Part shown: one piece after another, positions 43,602 to 52,358 of the stretch
How the letters are laid out: each line of letters opens with the position of its first letter
How positions within the stretch are numbered: position 1 is the stretch's first letter
NCBI RefSeq assembly: GCF_018531195.1
Contig: NZ_JAHDYS010000004.1
Location: 1 to 64,000, forward strand
Source of the DNA: Pelotalea chapellei
Lineage (GTDB): Bacteria > Desulfobacterota > Desulfuromonadia > Geobacterales > Pseudopelobacteraceae
Reading direction: 5' to 3'
Length of the DNA stretch: 64,000 bases
Notes under the pieces: generated by a model
Seen by the model: only the letters and a program-made list of their open reading frames with translations
What the model was told of the DNA's origin: nothing
Database searches by the model: none
Made by a program: the position numbers and the translations under genes

Positions 43602-43858
43602 AGTTTCCGCCGGACAAGTTCTTCCTGATAGAACTTCTGGTAGAGGACCTCATAGTCCCGGCTACCCTGAGCCCTGTTTCGGAGTTTGGCGCGCACGGCA
43701 TCATCAACCTCATCCGCGACCTGAAAGAATGCGGTCAATGATTGCTTAACGCGGGCCAGCGCCCTACCTTCATCGGTAACATCCGCCAGATCATCACTCC
43801 ACAGGCGTTTCATGATTTCATGCGACAGGTTGGATATACGATCTTCGGAAAACTGCAT
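43598..43858 (-). CDS. DUF507 family protein, first copy
   Basis: An 86-residue, wholly helical, charged protein. It begins MQFSEDRISNLSHEIMKRLW and ends in YEVLYQKFYQEELVRRKL. DUF507 proteins are small and their function is unknown; they usually occur as two adjacent genes, as here. It couples to the lipoprotein gene by a GTGA overlap. Repeat copy C fills most of the space between the two DUF507 genes. Confidence 0.82.
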   Translation of the reverse strand: MQFSEDRISNLSHEIMKRLWSDDLADVTDEGRALARVKQSLTAFFQVADEVDDAVRAKLRNRAQGSRDYEVLYQKFYQEELVRRKL

Positions 43859-43887
43859 CTCTTCCTCCTAACAGGCTGGTGCAACTC

Positions 43888-44008
43888 AGGTTGTTCAAAA
43901 ATGGTCAGATCGTCGCAACCGGAGAATGCCCCGCGGAGGCGTAGCAGCGCTACGCCGCACAAGGTGGCTTTCGAGGACGGCGGCGAGATGGCTGTTTTTC
44001 AACAACCT
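43888..44008. repeat. Intergenic repeat element, copy C (121 bp)
   Basis: It runs from AGGTTGTTCAAAAA to TTTTTCAACAACCT, the same one-mismatch terminal inverted repeat as copy B. The left third matches copy B and the hairpin GGCGTAGC/GCTACGCC matches copy A. It lies between the two DUF507 genes, abutting the stop of the second. Confidence 0.8.
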
Positions 44009-44009
44009 G

Positions 44010-44297
44010 CTAGAGAACGATCTTGCGATCCTTGGCCAGCTTTTCCTTAATCATGCGCAGCATCTTGCGCCGATCAATGTCAGCGCCGCCACGTCCCATG
44101 GCGGCAATCGTCTCATCCAGCATCCGCTCGGCATCCTTCTCCAGGGTCTGATCACGGCTGATATCATGCTGGATCGCTTTCACGATGCCCTCCACCGCCA
44201 GCGACTTCTCACGGCGCGGCACGATCAAGCCATCCCCGATAAGATCGGCATATATCTTCTCAGCCAGGCGGCGTATCTGCTCTTCTTTCAATCGCAT
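44010..44297 (-). CDS. DUF507 family protein, second copy
   Basis: A 95-residue helical, basic protein, opening MRLKEEQIRRLAEKIYADLI. It pairs with the first copy at 43598; the two share a helical layout but low identity. Its TAG stop lies two bases beyond the end of repeat copy C. A bidirectional terminator 48 bases upstream on the minus strand separates it from the cytochrome gene. Confidence 0.82.
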   Translation of the reverse strand: MRLKEEQIRRLAEKIYADLIGDGLIVPRREKSLAVEGIVKAIQHDISRDQTLEKDAERMLDETIAAMGRGGADIDRRKMLRMIKEKLAKDRKIVL

Positions 44298-44345
44298 GGA
44301 AACCTTTGTGTTGGAAACATTCAGGCGGCGGACCGCGTATTAAAG

Positions 44346-44369
44346 AAAAAGGGCCTGGGGAGGCCCTTT
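44346..44369 (-). terminator. Terminator of the small cytochrome c gene
   Basis: AAAGGGCCT/AGGCCCTTT, a 9-bp perfect stem with a 4-nt loop, flanked by A/T tracts on both sides. Confidence 0.8.
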
Positions 44370-44377
44370 GAAAAAAT

Positions 44378-44686
44378 CTAGCGGAGTGTTTTGAGGTATC
44401 CGATCAGGAGATCCAAATCAGCTTTTGGAAGATTTTTGAATGCCGGCATGGAAGTAGCCGGGTTGGCTTTTTTAGGATTTTCAAGCTTTGCCCTGAGATC
44501 CTTTTCGCCCAGTCGTGCAGAAATCTTGGTCAGTTCCGGGCCTATTTTGCCCCCTTTACCTTTGACCGCATGACACATGGCACATTTTTGGTTAAAAACC
44601 TGCTCCCCTTTGTTTTCAGCCTGGGCAGCCACTGTTAGTAACGCCACTGCAGCAAATGCAGCGATAAGGGTAATAGCTCGTTTCAT
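44378..44686 (-). CDS. Small monoheme cytochrome c
   Basis: A 102-residue class I cytochrome c. The signal peptide (about 1-24) precedes a single heme site CAMCH and the distal Met in TSMPAF. It is a periplasmic electron carrier and could link the bc complex or multiheme cytochromes to an oxidase; the actual partner is unknown. Start at 44686, eight bases after GAGGAG; the ATG at 44690 is too close. It is divergent from hemW and has its own terminator. Confidence 0.9.
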   Translation of the reverse strand: MKRAITLIAAFAAVALLTVAAQAENKGEQVFNQKCAMCHAVKGKGGKIGPELTKISARLGEKDLRAKLENPKKANPATSMPAFKNLPKADLDLLIGYLKTLR

Positions 44687-44756
44687 TTCCATGACTCCTC
44701 AAGGTGGTTTATAAGTGGATTTATTCTACTTATTTCGTTTAAAATTGCAATCCATT

Positions 44757-45905
44757 ATGTTCACCCGCCTATACCTCCACATACCCTTCTGCCAACGCAA
44801 ATGTGACTACTGTTCCTTTGTTTCCATGCAGGCGAATCAGCATTCCATCGAGGACTACGTGGTCACTCTTCTGGAAGAAATGCGTCTTGTTCGGGCGACA
44901 TATGGCGCGGGGGATGGAATTGATTCGATCTATTTTGGGGGGGGCACGCCTTCGCAGCTCTCTCCGCACCAGATTGCCCGCCTTTTGGAACAATCCTCTC
45001 TCCTGTTCAAATGGAAGGCTCGACCAGAGATAACCCTTGAAGCTAATCCGGGCACCGTGGATGCCCAACGCCTGGCGGATTTTCATGCAGCAGGCATAAA
45101 CCGCCTTTCTCTTGGCGTTCAATCCTTTGATAATCAACTGCTTTCCCGCCTGGGACGTATCCACACTGAACAGCAGGTAGTGAATACAGTCTCAGCTGCT
45201 CGCATGGCAGGTTTCGACAATCTTGGTATAGATCTCATTCACTCCCTTCCCGGCCAGACTCTTGACATGTGGCGCAGTGACCTTGCCCGCGCTCTTCAAT
45301 GCGAAACAGATCACATCTCTATCTATGGTCTGACCATAGAGGAGGGTACCCCCTTTGCCCTGAGATACACGGAGGAAAGTCCACTGCTGGCTGACGAAGA
45401 TCTGTCGGCCGCCATGTTCGAAACCGCCGATACCCTGCTTACCGCAGCCGGGTATGAACATTATGAAATTGCCAATTACGCCCGACATGGCTTTCGCAGC
45501 AGACACAACAGCGGCTACTGGAAGCGGGACGGCTACCTGGGACTCGGAATTGCCGCCCACTCATTGCTGCGGGATGAAACCTGCGATGTCAGATTCAGCA
45601 CGACCTCGGACCTGGATGAATATACTACCGCCATCAACGGCGGAATCCTGCCACACCACGACACCATCAGCCTTTCACGTGAAGAGGCCATGGCGGAGTT
45701 CATGTACCTCGGGCTGCGCCTCAAAGAAGGAATCGAGTTTCGGGAGTTTGAAAGCAACTTCGGCTGCTCACCTCTGAAGATCTATGCCGCAACCTTCGAT
45801 CTGCTTTCCAGGGCAGGACTCCTGACCGTCGATAAAACGAGCATCAAGCTCACCCTGCGCGGCATGCTGCTCTCCAACCAGGTCTTCTCCCGGTTTCTGC
45901 CATGA
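44757..45905 (+). CDS. hemW: HemW-type radical SAM protein
   Basis: A 382-residue radical SAM protein. The [4Fe-4S] motif CQRKCDYCSF is at the N-terminus, and IYFGGGTPSQL, SLGVQSFDNQLL and LIHSLPGQTLDMWRSDL follow. The CxxxCxYC pattern with no extra Cys after it and the N-terminus LYLHIPFC fit HemW, the heme chaperone, rather than coproporphyrinogen oxidase HemN. ATG 44757 is used; the longer frame to 44715 lacks conservation. It is divergent from the cytochrome c gene. Confidence 0.88.
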   Translation: MFTRLYLHIPFCQRKCDYCSFVSMQANQHSIEDYVVTLLEEMRLVRATYGAGDGIDSIYFGGGTPSQLSPHQIARLLEQSSLLFKWKARPEITLEANPGTVDAQRLADFHAAGINRLSLGVQSFDNQLLSRLGRIHTEQQVVNTVSAARMAGFDNLGIDLIHSLPGQTLDMWRSDLARALQCETDHISIYGLTIEEGTPFALRYTEESPLLADEDLSAAMFETADTLLTAAGYEHYEIANYARHGFRSRHNSGYWKRDGYLGLGIAAHSLLRDETCDVRFSTTSDLDEYTTAINGGILPHHDTISLSREEAMAEFMYLGLRLKEGIEFREFESNFGCSPLKIYAATFDLLSRAGLLTVDKTSIKLTLRGMLLSNQVFSRFLP

Positions 45906-45947
45906 TTGGTCTTGCCTCACCGTTCAAAGCATCTATAATGGGAGCTT

Positions 45948-46409
45948 ATGATTCCTGAACCGCTCAAAACCGAATTACAGTCCAGCATCGCCCACGCCGT
46001 CACCCGACGCGAAGCCGCCGTGGGGGTTATGAAGCGGCTCCAGAGTCACTACGGCTGGATGACAGATGAAGCGGTGACCGAAGCTGCCGAGCTGCTGGGG
46101 CTCTCTCCGCTTCAGGTGGAGGAACTGGCCACTTTTTATGAAATGATCTACCGCCGCCCAGTGGGGCCAAAGGTGATCCACGTGTGCGACTCCATCTCAT
46201 GCTGGTCGATGGGGGGCGAGACCCTGCTGCAACAGCTGGAACATCATCTTGAAATATCAGCCGGCGGGACCACCGGCGATGGTGCGGTGACCCTGCTTCC
46301 CTGCTCCTGCCTGGGCAACTGCGGCAACGCCCCGGCTATCATGATCGGAGAACAACTTCATGGGCCGATTACAGTTCAACAGGCCCTTGACCTGGTGGGA
46401 CGTCGCTAG
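45948..46409 (+). CDS. nuoE: NADH-quinone oxidoreductase subunit E (NuoE)
   Basis: A 153-residue thioredoxin-like [2Fe-2S] subunit. The four cysteines are in VCDSISCWSMGG and LPCSCLGNCGNAPAI. It starts the NADH-oxidising module. The ATG has a GGGAGC site. nuoF follows directly with one base between. The membrane arm (nuoA-D, H-N) is not in the window. Confidence 0.93.
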   Translation: MIPEPLKTELQSSIAHAVTRREAAVGVMKRLQSHYGWMTDEAVTEAAELLGLSPLQVEELATFYEMIYRRPVGPKVIHVCDSISCWSMGGETLLQQLEHHLEISAGGTTGDGAVTLLPCSCLGNCGNAPAIMIGEQLHGPITVQQALDLVGRR

Positions 46410-47687
46410 ATGGAACAGGTGCTCTTCAGACATAACCACCCGGACCGCATGGTCAGCCTTGAAGAATACCGCCTGGAAGGTGGCTTTGAAGCATGGGCTA
46501 AAGCGGTACGCGCCATGTCTCCCGACGAGGTACAGCAGGCGGTCATCGATTCGGGTCTGCGCGGCCGCGGTGGGGCCGGTTTCCCCACAGGAAAGAAATG
46601 GTCCTTCGTCCCCCGCGACCTGCCGGGGCCGCGCTATCTGATCTGCAACTGCGACGAGATGGAGCCCGGCACCTACAAGGATCGTGTGCTGCTGGAGAAA
46701 AACCCTTATCTGCTGGTGGAGGGAATGGCCCTGGCCGCCTATGCCTTGCAGGTAAATCATGCTTTTATATTCATCCGCCGCGGCTATGAACAGGCAGCCC
46801 ACAACCTGCGCCAAGCCATTGATGAAGCCCGTAGAGCAGGTTTACTGGGATCAAACATACTGGCCGGTGGTTTCAGCCTGGAGCTGGATCTGCACCAGTC
46901 AGCAGGACGTTACATATGCGGTGAGGAAACAGCACTGATGAACGCCCTGGAAGGACTACGGGCAAACCCGCGTGCCAAGCCGCCGTTTCCGGCCATAAAA
47001 GGATTGTGGGGGCAGCCGACGGTAGTCAACAATGTGGAAACCCTGGCCAACATTCCGGCCATTATCGAACGCGGCCCGGCCTGGTGGAAGGGACTGGCCG
47101 CCATCCCCGAAGCTGCCGGCACCAAACTGTTCTGCATCAGCGGCCATGTACAGAAAACCGAATGCATCGAACTGCCTTTGGGCATCACCCTTGGGGAAAT
47201 CATCGACGGCCCCTGTGGCGGCATGCGCCCCGGCAGCAGCTTCAAGGCCTGCATTCCCGGCGGCGCCTCCACTCCCTATTTCACCAGTGATCACTGGCAG
47301 GTAGCGATGGATTTCGATGCGGTGGCCAAGGCAGGTTCACGTCTCGGCACCGGCGGCATTGTCGTCTTTGACCAGAATACCTGCATGGTCGGTGCGACCC
47401 TCAATCTGATCCGTTTCTTCGCCCGGGAATCATGCGGCTGGTGTACCCCGTGCCGGGAAGGACTCCCTTTTGTGCAGCACATTCTGGAGCGGATCGAAGA
47501 TGGACTGGGCAGGCCGGAAGATATCGATATTCTGCGGGAACATGTTCAGCGTCTCAACTATGCCTTCTGCGCCCTGGCTCCCGGGGCCATGGGGCCGGTA
47601 GAGGGATTGCTGCGACTGTTCGGGGATGAGCTCGATGAGCATATCGCCAAAGGCAAATGCCCTTTCAAGGGAAGCAGGTCACACTGA
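46410..47687 (+). CDS. nuoF: NADH-quinone oxidoreductase subunit F (NuoF)
   Basis: A 425-residue flavoprotein. The NADH and FMN sites are GLRGRGGAGFPTGKKW and the ICNCDEMEPGTYKDRVLL and YICGEETALMNALEG regions. The [4Fe-4S] ligands are CGWCTPCREG with a later Cys. It passes electrons from NADH to NuoE and NuoG. The stop TGA overlaps the ATG of the next gene. Full length. Confidence 0.94.
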   Translation: MEQVLFRHNHPDRMVSLEEYRLEGGFEAWAKAVRAMSPDEVQQAVIDSGLRGRGGAGFPTGKKWSFVPRDLPGPRYLICNCDEMEPGTYKDRVLLEKNPYLLVEGMALAAYALQVNHAFIFIRRGYEQAAHNLRQAIDEARRAGLLGSNILAGGFSLELDLHQSAGRYICGEETALMNALEGLRANPRAKPPFPAIKGLWGQPTVVNNVETLANIPAIIERGPAWWKGLAAIPEAAGTKLFCISGHVQKTECIELPLGITLGEIIDGPCGGMRPGSSFKACIPGGASTPYFTSDHWQVAMDFDAVAKAGSRLGTGGIVVFDQNTCMVGATLNLIRFFARESCGWCTPCREGLPFVQHILERIEDGLGRPEDIDILREHVQRLNYAFCALAPGAMGPVEGLLRLFGDELDEHIAKGKCPFKGSRSH

Positions 47688-48481
47688 TGAACCGCTTCCT
47701 GCTGCTGATTATTGCCCTGTTGAGCCTGTCATCCCACGCCAATGCCCTTACCGAAGTGCGCAGTATTCCTACTCGCCCTGGTGTCACTCTGGAATTCCTC
47801 TTCATGTCGCCCGGGGAAAATGCCGGCAAGACAGCTTTGATCCTCTTTCCCGGAGGAAATGGCACCCGTGCCTACAGGCTGCTGGATGATGGTGCGGTAC
47901 AGGGATGGAATTTTCTGGTACGCAGCGCCCAGGAGTTATCGAGCCAGGGATTTGCTTTAGCCATTGTATCGCCCCCTTCAGACCGCCCCAACGGCATGAG
48001 CAGCGGCTTCAGGGAATCCATGGAACATGCAGATGACGTTGGAAAACTGGCTGCGTACCTGGCAGCACAGGGATACCATAAAATTTTCCTGGTGGGCAAC
48101 AGCCGGGGCACAATCTCAGCCACCGCACTGGCAGGACGCCTGCACGACATTCATCTCACGGGGGTGATTCTAACATCATCACTGGATTATGATGAATTCA
48201 TGCGTTGGCTGCCGTTGGAAAAGGTCAGGCTGCCGGTGCTCATGATACATAACCGGGAGGATCAATGCAGGGTCAGCGCTTTCAGCGAAGCGATGAAGAC
48301 CCGGGATGCACTGCGACTCCATACGAAGGTTGATTTCGTTGAGGTTTCCGGCGGCGCAACCCCCATGACACTCCCCTGCGACAACCTGAGTACCCACGGT
48401 TTCTTCGGTATCGAAGACAAGGTCATGCGGGTAATTATCGACTGGATCAACGGCCGGAAGATACCTGACAAAATTGAATAA
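47687..48481 (+). CDS. Exported alpha/beta hydrolase
   Basis: A 264-residue protein with a signal peptide (MNRFLLLIIALLSLSSHANA). The alpha/beta-hydrolase fold shows GGNGTRAYRLLDDGAV, the nucleophile elbow LVGNSRGTISAT (Ser about 145) and LMIHNREDQCR (Asp candidate); STHGFFG supplies a possible catalytic His. The substrate is unknown. Its start overlaps the nuoF stop and nuoG starts 28 bases after its end, so it splits nuoF from nuoG. Alternative upstream start at 47657 lies inside nuoF. Confidence 0.82.
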   Translation: MNRFLLLIIALLSLSSHANALTEVRSIPTRPGVTLEFLFMSPGENAGKTALILFPGGNGTRAYRLLDDGAVQGWNFLVRSAQELSSQGFALAIVSPPSDRPNGMSSGFRESMEHADDVGKLAAYLAAQGYHKIFLVGNSRGTISATALAGRLHDIHLTGVILTSSLDYDEFMRWLPLEKVRLPVLMIHNREDQCRVSAFSEAMKTRDALRLHTKVDFVEVSGGATPMTLPCDNLSTHGFFGIEDKVMRVIIDWINGRKIPDKIE

Positions 48482-48508
48482 ACAGACCTGGAAACAGGAT
48501 AAGACCCT

Positions 48509-50416
48509 ATGCCAAAACTGATCATCGATACCATAGCAGTGGAAGTGCCGGAAGGAACCAACGTGCTGGAGGCGGCTCGCAGCGTCGGGATCGTTATTCC
48601 GCATTTCTGCTGGCATCCCGCCTTGGGCAAAGCAGGTGCGTGCCGGGTTTGCGCCGTCAAAATCCTCGAAGGTACCCCCAAGGGGGTGCAGATGTCCTGC
48701 ATGCTGCCGGCCCAGGATGGCATGGTCGTCTCCACCGGTGACGAGGAGGCGGTGGCCCTGCGCAGAAGTGTGATCGAGTGGCTGATGATCAATCATCCCC
48801 ACGACTGCCCGGTCTGCGATGAGGGTGGCGAATGCCAGCTGCAGGACTTTACCATTGCCGGCGGACACTCCATCCGCCGCTATGACGGTCGCAAGCGCAC
48901 GTACATAAACCAGTACCTCGGGCCGTACATCGAGCACGAGATGAACCGCTGCATCCAGTGCTACCGCTGCGCACGTTTCTACCAGGAATATGCCGGGGGC
49001 ACCGATTTCGGCACCATGGGCAGAGCGGCCATGATCTATTTTGGACGCCAGCAGGATGGCCAGCTGGAATCCCCCTTTTCAGGCAACCTCGTGGACATCT
49101 GCCCCACGGGAGTTTTCACCGACAAGACCGCCCGCTTCCGCGCACGCTACTGGGACTACGACATGGCTCCCTCGGTCTGCCCCCACTGTTCACTTGGGTG
49201 CAATACCATTCCGGCCGCTCGCTACCGCGAGCTGCTCAAGGTCATGGCCCGCCGCAATGATGCGATAAACGGCTGGTTCATATGTGACCGGGGACGTTTT
49301 TCAAATGCTGCGGTGAATACCCCGGAAAGGCCCCGCCAGCCGCTGGTGGACGGTCAGGAGGTCGATTGGAATAAAGCCCTGGATACGCTGGCTGAGCGGC
49401 TGCAGAAATTTCTGGAGATTCATGGCCCTGAATCCCTGGCCATTGTCGGTTCACCCCGCATGAGCATGGAAGGGAACATAATGGCCGCCCGCCTGCGGGA
49501 TTTTCTCAAAGCCGGCACACTCAGCTATTTCGAGGATACTGAGCTGAACAGGCGAACATTGGAAGCAACCGGTCGTCTGACCCGCGACACCTCGGCATCA
49601 CTGGCCGATGTGCGCGGTGCTGATCTGGTAGCAATCATCGGTTGCGATCCTTCCGAACAGTCCCCCATGATGGCCCTTGCGATACGCCAGGCATGGAGAA
49701 AAGGGGCACGGGTATTCCGTGTCGAAAGCGGCCGGAGCGAGGCCGGAGACACCGGAATTTCTCCCTTGTATGAGTCCAGCCATGCGGATTCAGTTGCCAG
49801 TCTGCCGCTGGCAGAGGCAGCCCGACCGGTGCTGATCTGCGGCACCAATGAAGCTGGGCTGGAAGCGCTCCAGATCACGCCGCCTGCAAAATTTGCCTTT
49901 CTCCTGAATGGCCCCAATGCCTTCGGTTGTGCCGAATTGGCCGCTGAGCAGGGTGCCGCATCCCTTGCAGAGGCCCTGGCCGCTGGTACAATTAAGGGAG
50001 TCGTTGCCTTCGAGACTGATCTGGCTGACGATCTTCCGGATAACATACAGGTGCTGGCAACCGCTGATTGGCGAGCGACTGCACTGGTTGAACGCGCGGA
50101 GATCGTCCTGCCCACCACCGCCTGGGTGGAGATGGATGGCACCTTCATCAATAATGAAGGTCGTGCCCAGCGGTTCAAGCAGGTCATGCATCCGGGGTTA
50201 CCGATCAAAGGACTTACTCCGGAACTGCATCCGCCGCATGGGTTCAGAAAAACGGCTCCAGGCAGTGAACCGACTCCGGCCTGGCAGTGGATCGAACTGC
50301 TCATGTCGCGCATGGGTGCACAATCTTTAGATGCTCCGCTCTCAGGGCATTGGGAGCGGCTGAAACAATTAGACCCTGAACAAGGTGGACTATCAGTACT
50401 ACACGAAAGGAATTGA
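48509..50416 (+). CDS. nuoG: NADH-quinone oxidoreductase subunit G (NuoG)
   Basis: A 635-residue molybdopterin-fold Fe-S subunit. Clusters visible: [2Fe-2S] with HFCWHPALGKAGACRVC; the His-Cys3 cluster NHPHDCPVCDEGGEC; CIQCYRCARFYQEYAGG (N4-type); and the extra [4Fe-4S] CPHCSLGCNT at about 224-232. The rest is a molybdopterin-like domain with no clear metal ligand. In a complete complex I it carries electrons towards the membrane arm; none is here. The ATG follows an AACAGGATAAG stretch. Confidence 0.93.
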   Translation: MPKLIIDTIAVEVPEGTNVLEAARSVGIVIPHFCWHPALGKAGACRVCAVKILEGTPKGVQMSCMLPAQDGMVVSTGDEEAVALRRSVIEWLMINHPHDCPVCDEGGECQLQDFTIAGGHSIRRYDGRKRTYINQYLGPYIEHEMNRCIQCYRCARFYQEYAGGTDFGTMGRAAMIYFGRQQDGQLESPFSGNLVDICPTGVFTDKTARFRARYWDYDMAPSVCPHCSLGCNTIPAARYRELLKVMARRNDAINGWFICDRGRFSNAAVNTPERPRQPLVDGQEVDWNKALDTLAERLQKFLEIHGPESLAIVGSPRMSMEGNIMAARLRDFLKAGTLSYFEDTELNRRTLEATGRLTRDTSASLADVRGADLVAIIGCDPSEQSPMMALAIRQAWRKGARVFRVESGRSEAGDTGISPLYESSHADSVASLPLAEAARPVLICGTNEAGLEALQITPPAKFAFLLNGPNAFGCAELAAEQGAASLAEALAAGTIKGVVAFETDLADDLPDNIQVLATADWRATALVERAEIVLPTTAWVEMDGTFINNEGRAQRFKQVMHPGLPIKGLTPELHPPHGFRKTAPGSEPTPAWQWIELLMSRMGAQSLDAPLSGHWERLKQLDPEQGGLSVLHERN

Positions 50417-50419
50417 TGA

Positions 50420-50803
50420 GTGAAAACTGCAATTTTAATGATGGCCCACGGCAGCCGTGTGGCCAATGCCAATGACGCCGCCCGCGAGGTGGCAAGGATG
50501 GTTCAGGAAATCACCGGTATCGAGATCATTGAAGTATCGTTCCGCGAGCTGCATGAGCCCAATATCCAGCAGGGCATCGATGCCTGCGTCGCCCGCGGGG
50601 TTCAGCGCATCCTGCTGATGCCCTACTTCCTCTTTATGGGGGCTCATGTTCAGCACGACCTGCCGGAGGAAATTACGGAAGCCCGCAAGCGGCATCCCGG
50701 CTTGATCATGGAAATGGGAGAACATCTGGGGGCACACCGCAAACTGGCCGAAATAGAGGCTGAGAGAATAAACGAGGCGCTGAACCGTCTAGGGTGGAGC
50801 TGA
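50420..50803 (+). CDS. cbiX: Sirohydrochlorin cobaltochelatase CbiX (short form)
   Basis: A 127-residue CbiXS. It has the catalytic His in LMMAHGSRVANAND, SFRELHEPNIQQGID and the His-rich MGAHVQHDLPEEI stretch. It inserts cobalt into sirohydrochlorin, the first committed step of the anaerobic cobalamin route; the short form works as a homodimer. GTG 50420 start, three bases after nuoG. It begins the cbi run. Confidence 0.92.
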   Translation: MKTAILMMAHGSRVANANDAAREVARMVQEITGIEIIEVSFRELHEPNIQQGIDACVARGVQRILLMPYFLFMGAHVQHDLPEEITEARKRHPGLIMEMGEHLGAHRKLAEIEAERINEALNRLGWS

Positions 50804-51438
50804 TGGAATCATTGACCATGAAACCCGAAGAAATCGAGAGCGAATCTTTTCGCATCATTGACAGAGAGGTCGGCGATCACGACTGGCCCGATGCGGAGTG
50901 GCAGGTGGTCCGTCGTGTGATCCACACCAGTGCCGACTTTGACTATGCCCGCAACATGCTGTTTTCTGAAAAAGCGGTGCCTCAGGCAGTTGCCGCCATC
51001 AGAGACGGCGCCGGAATCTACACTGACACCAATATGGCACTGGCAGGCATCGGCAAGCCCCGCCTGCTCCCTTTCGGCTGTCAGATCCTCTGTCACATAG
51101 GGGATTCTGATGTGCGCGCCCTGGCCCAACGCGAGGGAGTGACCCGCTCGGTAACCGCCATGCGCAAGGCCATACGCAACCCGAACAATCGAATCTTCGT
51201 AATCGGCAATGCCCCCACAGCACTCTTCGAACTGCTGCGTCTGACACAGCTCAAGCAGGCCTCTCCGGCCCTGATCATCGGTATGCCCGTCGGCTTTGTA
51301 GGGGCCGAGGAGAGCAAGCGGGATCTGGCTGCATCACAGCTCGGCATTCCCTATATCACCAATGTTGGCCGCAAGGGGGGCTCCAACGTCGCAGCCGCCA
51401 TTGTGAATGCTTTGGCGATCCTGGCCAAACAAGACTGA
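50803..51438 (+). CDS. cbiC: Precorrin-8X/cobalt-precorrin-8 methylmutase CbiC
   Basis: A 211-residue methylmutase that moves a methyl from C11 to C12 during corrin formation. Typical parts: RRVIHTSADFDYARNMLFS (catalytic His near 42), IYTDTNMALAGIGKPRL, FVIGNAPTALFELLRL and VGFVGAEESKRDL. I use the ATG at 50803, which overlaps the cbiX stop (TGATG); a GTG at 50794 or ATG at 50818 is possible. It is part of the cbi cluster with cbiX before and cbiD after the permease. Confidence 0.92.
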   Translation: MESLTMKPEEIESESFRIIDREVGDHDWPDAEWQVVRRVIHTSADFDYARNMLFSEKAVPQAVAAIRDGAGIYTDTNMALAGIGKPRLLPFGCQILCHIGDSDVRALAQREGVTRSVTAMRKAIRNPNNRIFVIGNAPTALFELLRLTQLKQASPALIIGMPVGFVGAEESKRDLAASQLGIPYITNVGRKGGSNVAAAIVNALAILAKQD

Positions 51439-51449
51439 CACCCGATTCC

Positions 51450-52358
51450 ATGGCCAATATAATTCTTCTGGCAGTCTGCCTGCTGGCAGGGATCGGGCTC
51501 AGGTGCACCGGGCGCTTTCCGACCAACACACCTGCCGCACTTAACGGGTTTATCATCCACATTTCCCTTCCGGCTCTGGCAATCCTGCACATTCACAACC
51601 TCAAAGCGGACGGTTCACTGGTCCTGACAGCAGCTATGGCCTGGCTGCTGTTCGGGATGTCGTGGCCTTTTTTCCATATGGGGGGAAAGCTTCTCAAGCT
51701 GCCTTCCCAGACCGTCGGCGCCCTGATTCTGGTTGGAGGGCTGGGGAATACCACCTTTGTGGGTCTTCCGATGATTGAAGCCTACTTCGGCAAAGAGTTC
51801 CTGGGAATTGGTATCATCGCTGATCAGCTTGGCACCTTCATGGTACTCTCCACGCTCGGCATCCTGGTCGCTACAATCTATTCGTCCGGCAATGCCTCGC
51901 CGCGTATGATGCTGCGCAAGATCATCCTCTTCCCCCCTTTTCAGGCCCTGCTGCTGGCGCTTCTGCTCAGGCCGCTTCCTTTTCCTGACTGGTGGGTTAC
52001 GATACTTGAAAAACTCGGGGCTACCCTTACCCCACTCGCTCTGGTTTCGGTCGGTTTCCAGCTTCAGTTCGGCGGTCTGCGCACTGTTTTGAAACCGCTG
52101 TTTGTCGGCCTGGGCTATAAACTGTTGCTGGGGCCGGCACTGATCTACCTGTTGTATGTCGTTCTGCTGGGTGCCAGCGGCACCGTCACACAGGTAACCA
52201 TTTTTGAGGCAGCCATGGCCCCGATGATTACAGCCGGCATTATTGCCATCGACCATAAACTCGACCCGCCTCTGGTAGGCATGACGGTCGGCATCGGCAT
52301 ACCGCTCTCATTTCTCACACTCCATTTCTGGCATATGTTTCTAACGGGGGCACATTGA
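51450..52358 (+). CDS. AEC (auxin efflux carrier) family permease
   Basis: A 302-residue membrane protein with about ten hydrophobic helices. It opens ANIILLAVCLLAGIGLRC and contains the conserved GLGNTTFVGLPMIEAYFG and FEAAMAPMITAGIIA. AEC carriers move organic anions or amino-acid derivatives; the substrate here is unknown. It lies between cbiC and cbiD, with TTGA overlap with cbiD, which suggests co-expression with cobalamin genes. Confidence 0.85.
   Translation: MANIILLAVCLLAGIGLRCTGRFPTNTPAALNGFIIHISLPALAILHIHNLKADGSLVLTAAMAWLLFGMSWPFFHMGGKLLKLPSQTVGALILVGGLGNTTFVGLPMIEAYFGKEFLGIGIIADQLGTFMVLSTLGILVATIYSSGNASPRMMLRKIILFPPFQALLLALLLRPLPFPDWWVTILEKLGATLTPLALVSVGFQLQFGGLRTVLKPLFVGLGYKLLLGPALIYLLYVVLLGASGTVTQVTIFEAAMAPMITAGIIAIDHKLDPPLVGMTVGIGIPLSFLTLHFWHMFLTGAH

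Noticed and set aside
49525-50472. 315-codon minus-strand frame inside nuoG
   Set aside because: Serine/alanine-rich shadow of nuoG with no signal for expression.
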